Of a stretch of 64,000 bases of DNA, positions 42,784 to 52,049 are shown one piece after another. The stretch spans positions 62,001-126,000 of the forward strand of contig NZ_LTAW01000005.1 of assembly GCF_001639725.1 (NCBI RefSeq), read 5' to 3'. The notes beneath the pieces were generated by a model. It searched no databases and had not been told where the DNA came from. It saw nothing but the letters and a program-made list of their open reading frames with translations. The position numbers and the translations under genes were made by a program. Source of the DNA: Marinomonas atlantica (GTDB lineage Bacteria; Pseudomonadota; Gammaproteobacteria; Pseudomonadales; Marinomonadaceae). Each line of letters starts with the position of its first letter. Position 1 is the stretch's first letter.

Positions 42784-43815
42784 GTGTCTATTGCCAATTT
42801 AATTGTCCATGAAGTTCAGAAAGAAGAAGGTGAGTCGAAAGCACTGTTGGTAGCTCGTCCAACAGAAAACCCAATTGATGCGGACGCTGAACAATTGGCT
42901 GCAAAGGTGACTAACCTTTTTAATCGCTCTGGCATGAATACTGGGCAGTTTTCCAACCCTGAAGGCAGTGAAGAGGGCAGTAAGCTACCTGCTCTTTTGC
43001 ATAATCACTTTAATGGAGAAGGCTTTGATGATTTTGCCGCGTTTACAAAGGCATGTGCAGCAGAATACGTTCGCTTTTTAGAGCCAGTCAGTGAGGCTGA
43101 AGGTGGACTGCTTTGGTTTAATCATTATGAACTGGGCGGCGCTCATTTCTTGTTTATTGTGTTACTTAAGCGTAAAGCCGGTATTACTCTTGGTGAAGAC
43201 TTGAGCTTTGCTCAAGTAAACCAGCTCGAAACAGATAAATTGCACATGGCGATGCGAGTGAATTTGTCTGCGTATCATGACCGTGATGACACTCGTTATA
43301 TCGCTTTTCGTTTCGGTAAAGCACCTAAATGGGAAAGTGAATACTTTACCCAGTTCATTGGTTGCGATGAACCAAAAGTTGCTGCAAAAGAAACGCGTAA
43401 GTTAGTGGAGGCGGCGTCTGCGTTTTGCCAAAGCCAATCAATGTCTTCTAAAACAGCTAATGAGTTTAAACGTGCAGTGGCTGAGCAATGTCTTGAAAAA
43501 GCGGCTGAGCGTGAGCCGCTTGAACTGAATGATGTCGCAAAACAAATAGAGTCCCGCTTTTCGACTGATCAAGCCCATCAGTTTCTTGAAATGGCTGAGT
43601 CTGATGCCTTTCAGGTAGAAAAGGAGATTTTTGTTGAAAAGGCGGCGCTGAAGAAGCTTACGCGAGCGTCAGGGTCAAATCGTGCCCTAACGCTAAGTTT
43701 TGATACGGATTTACTGGGAGAAAGCATTGAATTCAATGCGGATACAGGCGCACTTACTATTAAAGAGCTGCCTCGTAGTTTATTGAAGCAGTTGATGTCA
43801 CTTGAGTCCAAGTAA
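42784..43815 (+). CDS. yejK: nucleoid-associated protein YejK
   Basis: 343 aa from GTG at 42784, which gives the family N-terminus SIANLIVHEV and has AGAGG upstream; a TTG two codons earlier is less likely. YejK/NdpA is a nucleoid-associated protein of about 335 residues whose exact role is unclear. Landmarks include FAAFTKACAAEYVRFL and YIAFRFGKAPKWE. Its end overlaps the convergent HAD gene by 18 bp. Confidence 0.9.
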   Translation: MSIANLIVHEVQKEEGESKALLVARPTENPIDADAEQLAAKVTNLFNRSGMNTGQFSNPEGSEEGSKLPALLHNHFNGEGFDDFAAFTKACAAEYVRFLEPVSEAEGGLLWFNHYELGGAHFLFIVLLKRKAGITLGEDLSFAQVNQLETDKLHMAMRVNLSAYHDRDDTRYIAFRFGKAPKWESEYFTQFIGCDEPKVAAKETRKLVEAASAFCQSQSMSSKTANEFKRAVAEQCLEKAAEREPLELNDVAKQIESRFSTDQAHQFLEMAESDAFQVEKEIFVEKAALKKLTRASGSNRALTLSFDTDLLGESIEFNADTGALTIKELPRSLLKQLMSLESK

Positions 43816-44445
43816 GACCATAAGCTCTGCCATTGACTCGAAAGTGGCGGATGCGCCTGCTTCGATTTGAGCCTCTGCGGGTAGAACGTCGCTAAATGCC
43901 AGTACGGTTGCGCCGGCAGCTTTGCCGGCTCGAATGCCAGCTAGAGAGTCCTCAATAACGATGCAACGTTCAGGTGATACTTGCAAAGCGTTGGCGGCGG
44001 CTAAATAGAGGTCAGGAGCGGGTTTTCCATGGGTGACGTCGTCAACAGCAAAGCGTGTTTTGAACTTGTGTGTTAAGTCGATTAGCTCAAGTTTAAGCTC
44101 CATCTCAGCCCGTTGCGCATTGGTCGCCATGGCAATAGGGCAAGTGATGGCATCGAGTAATTCTCGAATACCTTCGATTGGGTGAAGGTTCGTTTTAATG
44201 GCGCAATTAAATTCGTCCCGATAATGTTTCAGAAAATTATCAGGGAGAGGTTCGCCTAGCATGCTTTCTGCGAGAATGAGATTCTTATCAGTAGTAAAGC
44301 CCGCAAATTGCGTGTGCATAGTACGGTCGTCTAACTCAAGTCCTAATTCGTTCAACATACGCTTGAGAATATCGGAAGACAAAGTCTCGGTGTCGACGAT
44401 CACGCCGTCACAGTCAAATAGAATGGCTTGGTAAGGGAAGCGCAT
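43798..44445 (-). CDS. HAD-superfamily sugar phosphatase/phosphomutase-like
   Basis: 215 aa. Catalytic Asp11/Asp13 in LFDCDGVIVDTE, motif II MATNAQ, motif III Lys in THGKPAPDLYL, motif IV Asp in VIEDSLAGIRAG. AGGAG lies before the ATG. It resembles YieH/beta-phosphoglucomutase-type phosphatases acting on small sugar phosphates. It overlaps the end of yejK. Confidence 0.88.
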   Translation of the reverse strand: MRFPYQAILFDCDGVIVDTETLSSDILKRMLNELGLELDDRTMHTQFAGFTTDKNLILAESMLGEPLPDNFLKHYRDEFNCAIKTNLHPIEGIRELLDAITCPIAMATNAQRAEMELKLELIDLTHKFKTRFAVDDVTHGKPAPDLYLAAANALQVSPERCIVIEDSLAGIRAGKAAGATVLAFSDVLPAEAQIEAGASATFESMAELMVLLGLK

Positions 44446-44585
44446 AACAACTCCTAATAATTGAGTGGTTGAGCGAACAAAGTGTAGCGAGGGACGTTGA
44501 AGAAAGGGAGGGGTATTATTATTTTTCTCCCCAAATACTTTTTTGTTGTGAATTTCTTTCAGCTTACTCCGGTTTGAAAGATGTT

Positions 44586-44864
44586 TTAGTGGCTTGGAAG
44601 GTGTGCGCTAGCGCTATGCTTTTTTGACATAAGCGTGGTGGCAGAGGCCATGTTAAAGCTAGATTTGAGTGCTTTGCTAACGGCACGAAAGAATGTGGAT
44701 GCGTTTTTAATAAATGCCGCGGTAGTGCTAGGTTTCGTAGGGTTAAAACCCCAGCTGTTTAGGAGCGCTTCGTATTGTTCTTGAGAGTCCTGTGTTTTCT
44801 TAGCTGCGCCAGTGTAGTGAAGATTGTAAAGCGCTGCAGTGTTTACGTCTTCTGATGTATACAT
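44586..44864 (-). CDS. hypothetical protein, 92 aa
   Basis: Has an excellent AAGGAGATACAT ribosome site before the ATG at 44864, so it is likely expressed. Ala/Ser/Lys-rich, helical look, no membrane segment. I do not recognise it. Confidence 0.65.
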   Translation of the reverse strand: MYTSEDVNTAALYNLHYTGAAKKTQDSQEQYEALLNSWGFNPTKPSTTAAFIKNASTFFRAVSKALKSSFNMASATTLMSKKHSASAHLPSH

Positions 44865-44998
44865 AATGTATCTCCTTAGGTATTAAAGTTTTAAATGTAG
44901 TTTTATTACTACATTTAAAGGGTAGTTGTTTGCTGTGCGTACTTCAAACGATGCTTTTTCACTAAATAGGTTAATTTTTTTCATCAATTGGGTGGTGT

Positions 44999-45469
44999 AT
45001 GTCTCAATATCGACCGTTATCAGGCAGCGGTAAAGAGTGGGTTTTTCGTCGTGGTGAACCTTTTGTGTCTGAACAAGATCGAGCTCAGATTTTACTTCTG
45101 AGTCATGTCGCTGGTGCTAATATATGGCGAGACTACATCTCTGATGCATACTTGTTTCCTGACTTGTTTGCTGATGAGGTGTGGGTAAAAGCGAATCGCT
45201 TAGGTAGTGTAGATTGGGAGACACTATGGGAATCTGATGAATTAGGGTTTCCGGTAGAGGCTCTAGAGCATTGTGATAATTGGGGGAGCGACACCAAGAT
45301 TTATTTCTGCTGCCATGCTGATTTTGTGATTGAGACGACATGGGGTGTTTTTCTGCGTACTTGGAAAGCATTCTTGTTCTTGGACAGTGATGCAATTCTT
45401 GTGGGTCGTAAAAAGAAACAAGCGCTACAATTTTGTGAAAAAGGTGATGTGGCGTTGCTTGTTCGTTAG
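44999..45469 (+). CDS. DUF2947-like protein
   Basis: 156 aa. Trp-rich with KEWVFRRGEPFVSEQD, WETLWESDELGFP and TKIYFCCHADFVIET, matching my memory of DUF2947 proteins of marine gammaproteobacteria. Soluble; role unknown. The start is an ATG/GTG choice near 44999; ATG is taken. Confidence 0.65.
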   Translation: MSQYRPLSGSGKEWVFRRGEPFVSEQDRAQILLLSHVAGANIWRDYISDAYLFPDLFADEVWVKANRLGSVDWETLWESDELGFPVEALEHCDNWGSDTKIYFCCHADFVIETTWGVFLRTWKAFLFLDSDAILVGRKKKQALQFCEKGDVALLVR

Positions 45470-45596
45470 TGGTGTATAGTTTCAGCAGTTAATTGCTTTC
45501 ATCCAAAATAGCGAAGGATAAACAAGTGCTAAATAACAATGCACCGACTACTAAGGGTGGTGCGGGGAAGAGGAGTACAAGCGTCCCCGTCCCAGC

Positions 45597-45764
45597 TCAA
45601 AGCGATCTTACAACCTTGCGTTTGGCTAGGTATTGCTCGGATTGACGGCGATAGTGTGCGTGTTTGATAGGCCTTTTTTCATCGATGAAGTCGCGCTGAT
45701 ACCAAGTTGGCATGAGCGTGATTATTGCAAGATATAGGTAAAATTCAATGACTGCCTTCATCAT
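45597..45764 (-). CDS. small membrane protein, 55 aa
   Basis: Begins MMKAVIEFYLYLAIITLMPT, a single hydrophobic segment, then a basic tail ending YLAKRKVVRSL. AAGG lies 8 bp before the ATG at 45762-45764. It was too short to be listed as a long ORF, but the topology and composition look real. A 39-codon plus-strand ORF (from GTG at 45526) overlaps it in antisense and is less convincing. Confidence 0.5.
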   Translation of the reverse strand: MMKAVIEFYLYLAIITLMPTWYQRDFIDEKRPIKHAHYRRQSEQYLAKRKVVRSL

Positions 45765-45915
45765 AGTGTGAGCCTTGCTTTCCTTGACCTTAACAAGAAT
45801 CGTTAGTTTGTATTTTAGGTGATTCTAGGGTTTTTGCTGATTTTTCTTGTTTTTATTTATATAAAGTGAAGGTGTTGGCGCGGTTTTAGTGAGGAGACTT
45901 GTTTTATGGTGAGTG

Positions 45916-46635
45916 CTAAGTCGGGGTGTCGCGTCTTTTTCGACTCCACATGCTGTGATCATTAAACACTCGATAATAGTTGGCTAGGGCAGCGCTTTGT
46001 GTTTCTGCATTAGCTTGAGCAAGTAGCATGGCAACGACTTCCGCGGTGGCAAATTGATTGTCGTGCTTAGCGTGTCGCACTTTAAAAGATCGTTGAGCGT
46101 CGTCGCTAATCGCGAACGTGGGTATGTCATCAAGCCATCGACTTTGGTGGAGCATTTTGCTGGCCAGTCGCCATGTGGCATCTAGGATAATGACGTTTAT
46201 AGGTGTCTCAAGCGAAGACGGGCGTTCTAGATCCTTATTTAGCTCAATCCTTTTTTCTGTATCGGGGAATAGAATGATGTTCCTTCCCTTAAAGTTATCC
46301 AGATGGTTTAGTAGTTCATCATCTGGGGTTGTTCGCGACCAGATGAATGCTTTTGTCTGTTCTGGAAATAGGTCTGCAATTAAGCGCCCGCTATTTGTTG
46401 GTTTGTGTATTTCTGTGTAGTGAAATAGCAGTGTGAAGTTTACTGGGCTGGTTTGAAGAGTTCTTTGGTCGCAAAAGCACGCGAACGATGCCATTAAACA
46501 ACATGGGCAGCGTTCTGCGTTGGCACCTCGAGCTATAAATGCGCGCTGACTGTTTTGTTTGGCGACTTCTCTTAGTTTATCGACGCAATGTGGTTGATGC
46601 TTTCTAGTACTTATAGATGCGGGGGTGTTTGTCAT
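45916..46635 (-). CDS. DTW-domain protein, probable tRNA aminocarboxypropyltransferase
   Basis: 239 aa. DTW domain with NVIILDATWRLASKML near the middle and an N-terminal cysteine cluster (CPCCLMASFACFCD) that may bind zinc. DTW proteins such as TapT transfer a 3-amino-3-carboxypropyl group from SAM to uridine in tRNA. Family clear; exact tRNA position uncertain. Confidence 0.82.
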   Translation of the reverse strand: MTNTPASISTRKHQPHCVDKLREVAKQNSQRAFIARGANAERCPCCLMASFACFCDQRTLQTSPVNFTLLFHYTEIHKPTNSGRLIADLFPEQTKAFIWSRTTPDDELLNHLDNFKGRNIILFPDTEKRIELNKDLERPSSLETPINVIILDATWRLASKMLHQSRWLDDIPTFAISDDAQRSFKVRHAKHDNQFATAEVVAMLLAQANAETQSAALANYYRVFNDHSMWSRKRRDTPT

Positions 46636-46830
46636 AGAAGTTGTGTTTAGTGAGGTTATTCTAGAGCTGGTTAGTTTGACGGGTTTAAATATAATTTTCT
46701 ATTAGAAATCAGTGAGCTTTACGCAAAATATGCAAATTTGATGGAATCACTGCAGAACCCTGAGTTGCTTACTATCTACTGGCTCAATGTCGCGCTAAGG
46801 TTAGCCTTGTGATGTTTGTATGAGTAGATT

Positions 46831-47589
46831 ATGAGTCGTTACATTTCGCCAGTGTTGTACGTTTTACTGATGTTAATTGGGTGTGCGGCGTTTTTCTCAA
46901 TTGCCGGTGTCCGAGTAGGTTTTATTGACCCACATACTGCTTTTGGGTTGCTGCGTAAAACTGTATTTGCCGCTATCGCTCTTACTATGCTTACAATAGT
47001 TTCGCTATTGGTCTGTCGTCGCGAATGCAGTGCCGGTGGTCGTCGATTTTTTATTCTTGTGGCGGTTGTTTCCTCAATCTACAGTGCAATGTGGGTCGGT
47101 TTGTATACTCAAAAGTCAGCATTGCCAGACTTGTATGACATCACTACTGATTTCGAAAATCCTCCAATTTTTATCAATATCGCTTTTTTGCGCAAAGGCT
47201 CTGAGCATGATCTTGTCTACAATGAGGCTTGGGCGTCATTACAGGAACGATACTATCCTAATGTTAAGCCGCTAGTTGTAAAAACCCCATTTAAGCAAGC
47301 CTATATTGAAGCAGTTCAGCTAGTAAAAGAGCGTGGTTGGGATCTGGTGTCCCAGTACCCTAGTGCTGGTGTGATTGAGGCTACGGCTCGAACCCCCATT
47401 TTTGGTATGCGTAATGATATAGTCATACGTATTACGCGACGTGATAATTTTGCTGTGGTGGATATGCGATCTTGTTCGAGATCTGGTAAGTCTGATCACG
47501 GTAACAATGCTGAGCGCATAACAGGATTTTTAGGGGAACTTGGTAATCGTTTGACGCCTGTTCCAAAAGGTCTTGCCTCCCGAAACTGA
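46831..47589 (+). CDS. DUF1499 membrane protein
   Basis: 252 aa. Three N-terminal hydrophobic segments (residues 5-25, 45-62, 72-92), then the soluble DUF1499-type domain with YTQKSALPDLYDITTD, VEL-like strands, GVIEATARTPIFGMRNDIVIRI and DMRSCSRSGKSDHGNNAERI. Function unknown. Confidence 0.85.
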   Translation: MSRYISPVLYVLLMLIGCAAFFSIAGVRVGFIDPHTAFGLLRKTVFAAIALTMLTIVSLLVCRRECSAGGRRFFILVAVVSSIYSAMWVGLYTQKSALPDLYDITTDFENPPIFINIAFLRKGSEHDLVYNEAWASLQERYYPNVKPLVVKTPFKQAYIEAVQLVKERGWDLVSQYPSAGVIEATARTPIFGMRNDIVIRITRRDNFAVVDMRSCSRSGKSDHGNNAERITGFLGELGNRLTPVPKGLASRN

Positions 47590-47658
47590 TGTTTTAATGT
47601 TCACCCGCTGCTCACTTTTAGTTAGACTCAATGGGTCTGACACATGGAGTAAGTTACT

Positions 47659-48240
47659 GTGAATCGTCGTACTCAACAAAAAGCTACTACTCGAGCCAAA
47701 ATAAAAGATACAGCTAAAAAATTATTTTCTGATCACGGTATAGATGCTACGACTACGCGCGAAATCAGCCGTTTGGCTGGTGTTGCAGTGGGCACCTTTT
47801 TTGTTCATTTTCCTGATAAGTTAGATTTAGTAAAAGAAATTTATTTTGATGAAATGGATGCTGCTTTAAACGCGGCGGTAGGGGCTTTCAAACCAACATC
47901 ATCCCCCACTGAATATATTCTTCAAATTGCTCAAACCCTTTTCCCCTTCTATGCCAGTCACTTAGCGTTTACTAAAAATATCATGACCGATAGTGTGCTT
48001 AATGGTGGATTTCACACGCAACAGATGCTTTCTATTAGTGAGGGAATTAGTAAGCGATTTGAAGCGGTTGGTATTGATCAGAAAACAGCACGTATTTTTT
48101 CTGAGAACATGCTTGCTAATTATTGGTTAGTTTTTATTGAATCAATACCCGGTAACGCATTTCTTTCAGCGCAAGCGATACAGCGCTTAGAAAGTCTAAA
48201 TCTTCCTTTTAAAGTGTCTTATGAAAATGCAGTCAAATAA
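47659..48240 (+). CDS. TetR-family transcriptional regulator
   Basis: 193 aa from GTG at 47659. N-terminal helix-turn-helix: ATTREISRLAGVAVGTFFVHFPDK. The rest is a helical ligand domain. It lies near the DUF1499 gene and ends 9 bp from convergent radD. Target unknown. Confidence 0.87.
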   Translation: MNRRTQQKATTRAKIKDTAKKLFSDHGIDATTTREISRLAGVAVGTFFVHFPDKLDLVKEIYFDEMDAALNAAVGAFKPTSSPTEYILQIAQTLFPFYASHLAFTKNIMTDSVLNGGFHTQQMLSISEGISKRFEAVGIDQKTARIFSENMLANYWLVFIESIPGNAFLSAQAIQRLESLNLPFKVSYENAVK

Positions 48241-48248
48241 CGCTAGTC

Positions 48249-50000
48249 CTAGCGTACCTCGTTTGCTTTTCGGTAGGGGCCTTGGTAGTCAAAAAGTAAT
48301 TGGGTGACTTGCCAATAACGTTTGGTCTGTTCGGCGATAACAAAGTCTGGGTGAGGTAAGTGTTCGATGAAAGGGGTGACTTGCTCTGCTTTATCAAACT
48401 CTACTGGTGTAGTGCCACCGCCAAGGCGACGGGAAAATTCTTGATTGAAGCTATCGCGCCCTTTTGTGAAGTCAAAATTATAGGTTTGTTTGAGTTCTTC
48501 ACCATCTTCATCATGATAATGGATGGTTAGTTTGTTGCCGTTTATCGATATGGAAATGGCTTGGCAGCGTATGACTTTATGGCCTTTTAAATTTAACGCC
48601 TTTTTTAAAATGTCGTCTGGGTCGATGAGTCGTTCATGACAGTGCTGGCAATGACGTGCAGCGATGTCATTCTCTTCATTGCAGTATGGGCAGCGCTTGA
48701 ACACAAAGCGATAATCGCATTGAAATTCACCGTCTAATGTCTCTACTAGTCCTTGGCATCGGCGACCATAGTGTTCAACAAGTGTGCCGTCCGCGGCTTT
48801 TATGCCCCAGAATATATTCTGATGCTCGCATTGCGGGCATTCCACTTGAACCAATTGAGACTTGCTGTTGGGTTTTTGCGAACCTATCTCGGGCTGGAAG
48901 ACATCATAGCCGCTGTTGGTGTAATCTAAGATCAGGCAGTCCTGTTTATTGGGGTATAAGCGTAGACCTCGACCAACCATCTGCTGGAATAAACTAACCG
49001 ATTCTGTGGGGCGCAATAAAGCGATTACATCCACGTGTGGTGCATCAAATCCAGTAGTGAGCACCGAAACATTCACTAGATATTTGATTTTTTGCTGCTT
49101 AAAGTCATGAATGATTTGGTCCCGCTTAGTGATCGCTGTGTCGCCAGTAACGATTTGAGAGTGTTCAGCCGGTAAGTACCCCATTATTTCTTTGGCGTGT
49201 TCAACGGTGCTGGCGAAAATCATCACCCCCAGTCTGTTTTTTGCTAGCTCTTCTATCTGTTCACAGATAGCTTTGGTGACACGAGGATGTTTGCTAACCA
49301 GTTCGTTGAGTTGTTGTTCAACGGGGGTCTGGTCTTCGTTGTATTCATTGCTGAGGAGCTGACTAAAGTCGTAGTGAGCAACTGCGGCATCAAAGACTTT
49401 AGGCTCTGTTAAGTACCCCGATTTTACTAGGCGTCGCAGTGGTAATTCATAAATACATTTTTTGAAAAACGGGTTGTCTGTTTCTCGCGCAAAGCCCCAA
49501 TAATGGTTTTGATAGATCCAGCCGCTGTCTAGGCGGTAAGGAGTGGCTGTTAGCCCTAAGATTTTTAAGGCTGGATTGAGTTTTTTGAAATGCCGAATAA
49601 CCGCATGATACTGGCCTTGTTCGGATTTAGGGATGCGGTGGCATTCATCAATAATGAGCAATGATAGAGGCTCATGATGCTGCTCAAGGCCACGAGCAAT
49701 GCTCTGAATGCTGGCAAAGGACACTTTGTTTTGGGTGTCTTTTCGGCCCAGCCCCGCAGAATAAATCCCTGCATCGACGCCAAGTGCTGTGAGCTTTTGA
49801 TGATTTTGTTCTACCAGTTCTTTTACGTGGGTCAAGCAGATCACTTTTTGCCGAGCTAAGCGGCACAGCTCGGCTATGACGAGGCTTTTCCCTGCGCCGG
49901 TTGGTAAGACAATCACAGCGGAATCGTCGGTGCTGCGAAAATGATTCAAAGTGGCGTCTACGGCCTCTTGCTGATAGTCACGTAGTTGATACATTTGCAA
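48249..50000 (-). CDS. radD: SF2 DEAD/DEAH-box ATPase RadD
   Basis: 583 aa, typical RadD (YejH) length. Walker A LPTGAGKS near residues 32-39, DECH box IIDECHRI, motif III GLTATP, motif VI MVGRGLR. C-terminal zinc-like clusters CPQCEHQN and CPYCNEEND...CQHCHERL. RadD acts in DNA repair and recombination with RecA and SSB in E. coli. Confidence 0.9.
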   Translation of the reverse strand: MQMYQLRDYQQEAVDATLNHFRSTDDSAVIVLPTGAGKSLVIAELCRLARQKVICLTHVKELVEQNHQKLTALGVDAGIYSAGLGRKDTQNKVSFASIQSIARGLEQHHEPLSLLIIDECHRIPKSEQGQYHAVIRHFKKLNPALKILGLTATPYRLDSGWIYQNHYWGFARETDNPFFKKCIYELPLRRLVKSGYLTEPKVFDAAVAHYDFSQLLSNEYNEDQTPVEQQLNELVSKHPRVTKAICEQIEELAKNRLGVMIFASTVEHAKEIMGYLPAEHSQIVTGDTAITKRDQIIHDFKQQKIKYLVNVSVLTTGFDAPHVDVIALLRPTESVSLFQQMVGRGLRLYPNKQDCLILDYTNSGYDVFQPEIGSQKPNSKSQLVQVECPQCEHQNIFWGIKAADGTLVEHYGRRCQGLVETLDGEFQCDYRFVFKRCPYCNEENDIAARHCQHCHERLIDPDDILKKALNLKGHKVIRCQAISISINGNKLTIHYHDEDGEELKQTYNFDFTKGRDSFNQEFSRRLGGGTTPVEFDKAEQVTPFIEHLPHPDFVIAEQTKRYWQVTQLLFDYQGPYRKANEVR

Positions 50001-50087
50001 AGAAATCGTCTAATAATGAGTGTTCTCGCGGGCACGCTACAGTATCATTCGCCGCTTTACAATCTTCATAGATAATAGGTTTCCTTT

Positions 50088-50741
50088 ATGAGTGTTATCC
50101 AGCCGTTCACCTCCCACACGCCGTTTGATCAAGTGGTTGCGGATATTTGTGAAAAGGGGTGGAGCGTGACAGATGGGTTCTTTTCAGAAGAATTGATTGG
50201 AGGGCTGCTAGCGGATATTTCGGAGCTTGATAACGCCTATATGAAGCAGGCCGGGGTGGGGCGCTCGAGTGATCATCAGGTCGTTTTGAATCGGCGCAGT
50301 GATTATATTCGTTGGATTGATCCAGTAACGTCCGCTCGTGCGGCTTTTTTGGATGCCATGTCAGAGTTGCGTTTAGCGTTTAATCGTCGATTGTTTATGG
50401 GGCTTTGGGATTACGAGGCGCATTTTGCACGTTATGAAGAAGGTGCTTTTTACGAAAAGCATGTGGATGCATTCAAGGGTAAAAGTAATCGTGTACTGTC
50501 AACGGTGCTGTATCTCAATGAAGCATGGGGCGATCAAGATGGCGGTGATTTTGTTTTGTTTGATGAACAGGATGAAAACAAAGAAGTGGGTCGCTATGCC
50601 CCAATTAAAGGGCGTTTGGCCGTGTTCCTGAGTGAAGATTTTCCTCATGAAGTGCTTACGGCTAAGCGAACACGTCACAGTATTGCTGGCTGGTTTCGCG
50701 TGAACAATAGCATTCAAAACAATGTTGACCCGGGTCAATAA
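50088..50741 (+). CDS. 2OG-Fe(II) oxygenase family protein
   Basis: 217 aa. Iron ligands His125 and Asp127 in EKHVDAF and His187 in FPHEV; the 2-oxoglutarate Arg follows in RHSIAGWFR. SKC-type SM-20/prolyl-hydroxylase-like fold. Substrate unknown, possibly a protein. Confidence 0.85.
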   Translation: MSVIQPFTSHTPFDQVVADICEKGWSVTDGFFSEELIGGLLADISELDNAYMKQAGVGRSSDHQVVLNRRSDYIRWIDPVTSARAAFLDAMSELRLAFNRRLFMGLWDYEAHFARYEEGAFYEKHVDAFKGKSNRVLSTVLYLNEAWGDQDGGDFVLFDEQDENKEVGRYAPIKGRLAVFLSEDFPHEVLTAKRTRHSIAGWFRVNNSIQNNVDPGQ

Positions 50742-50832
50742 AATTCGCAATCAACTCCTCTTTTCTCTATAATGCGCGCCTTCAATTAAAGGCTCTGGTT
50801 TTACGTTCCAGAACGCATTAGGAGAGATAGAC

Positions 50833-51825
50833 GTGTCAAAAGTTGTTGTATGTGCTTTATATAAATTTGTTCAGTTGGATAACTACGAAGCGTTGCGTGA
50901 ACCGCTTCGTCAAGTGCTAGAAGACAATGGTGTACGTGGTACTTTGCTGCTAGCAAGTGAAGGTATTAACGGCACGGTTGCCGGTACTCGTGAAGGTATC
51001 GATGCTATGCTGGCATGGTTAGCCCAACAACCGGGTTTGGATAATATCGTCTACAAAGAATCCTTTGATGAAGACATGCCGTTCTACCGCACCAAAGTTA
51101 AGCTGAAGAAAGAAATCGTTACGATGGGCGTTGAAGGTGTTGACCCTCGTAAAGTTGTCGGTACGTACGTTAAGCCAAAAGATTGGAATGCTCTAATTTC
51201 TGATCCTGATGTTGTGTTGATTGACACTCGTAATGACTACGAGTTCCAAATCGGTACTTTTGAAAATGCGGTAAACCCTAAGACCGATACCTTCCGTGAA
51301 TTTCCTGATTACGTCAAAGAGAACCTTAATCCTGAGAAGAACAAAAAAGTTGCGATGTTCTGTACTGGCGGTATCCGCTGTGAGAAATCGACGGCTTATT
51401 TGAAAGAGCAAGGGTTTGATGAGGTTTATCATTTAGAAGGCGGCATTCTGAAGTACTTGGAAGAAGTGCCAGAAGAAGACACTATGTGGCAGGGCGAATG
51501 TTTTGTGTTTGATAATCGTGTTTCTGTGAATCATAAACTTGAAAAAGGTGAATACGGGCAATGTCATGCTTGTCGTATGCCGATCACAGAAGAAGAGAAG
51601 CAAGATGAGCGCTTTGAGCAAGGTGTTAGTTGTCCGCACTGCTTTGACAAATACACAGATGAGCAGCGTCGTCGATTCATTGAGCGTGAGCGTCAAGTGC
51701 AGCTAGCGAAAGAGCGTGGCGAAGCTCACATTGGTGCAGAAGTGCTAGATGCGGTTGAAAAGCACCGCCGTGAGAAAGAGTTAGAGCGTGAACGTCAGCG
51801 TTTGGCGGGTCAGCAAAAGAATTAA
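50833..51825 (+). CDS. trhO: tRNA uridine(34) hydroxylase (rhodanese-type)
   Basis: 330 aa from GTG at 50833 (AGGAGA upstream). N-terminal acylphosphatase-like fold, then a rhodanese domain with Cys177 in [12 protein letters not shown], and a C-terminal zinc-like C..C..CPHC set. TrhO (YceA) hydroxylates U34 in tRNA with O2 on the way to 5-methoxyuridine-type modifications. Terminator at 51842-51868. Confidence 0.92.
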   Translation: MSKVVVCALYKFVQLDNYEALREPLRQVLEDNGVRGTLLLASEGINGTVAGTREGIDAMLAWLAQQPGLDNIVYKESFDEDMPFYRTKVKLKKEIVTMGVEGVDPRKVVGTYVKPKDWNALISDPDVVLIDTRNDYEFQIGTFENAVNPKTDTFREFPDYVKENLNPEKNKKVAMFCTGGIRCEKSTAYLKEQGFDEVYHLEGGILKYLEEVPEEDTMWQGECFVFDNRVSVNHKLEKGEYGQCHACRMPITEEEKQDERFEQGVSCPHCFDKYTDEQRRRFIERERQVQLAKERGEAHIGAEVLDAVEKHRREKELERERQRLAGQQKN

Positions 51826-51841
51826 GGCTCTAAAGTTATTT

Positions 51842-51868
51842 AAAAGGTCAGCATCTGCTGACCTTTTT
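51842..51868 (+). terminator. Rho-independent terminator of trhO
   Basis: AAAAGGTCAGCA-TC-TGCTGACCTTTTT, perfect stem with T-run. Confidence 0.9.
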
Positions 51869-52049
51869 GCATTATAGGTAATAATGGATTTAGACAGTCA
51901 CTCGACTTTTGCGTGTGTCTGCATTCCTTTTTTCTCTGAAAAAGCTTAAAATTCAGCGAATTATATGACCACGAATTTTGTAATACTGTATGGTCAAACA
52001 ATTCAACGCTGTGTAAATCACAGCCCCAATCATCACCAGATTAGATTGC

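Noticed and set aside
45526..45645. 39-codon plus-strand ORF with AAGGAT upstream
   Set aside because: Antisense to the better-looking 55-aa ORF, low-complexity start and no recognisable feature.
51869..52049. Possible SRP RNA (ffs) gene before dnaX
   Set aside because: The conserved loop motifs of SRP RNA are absent in this stretch.
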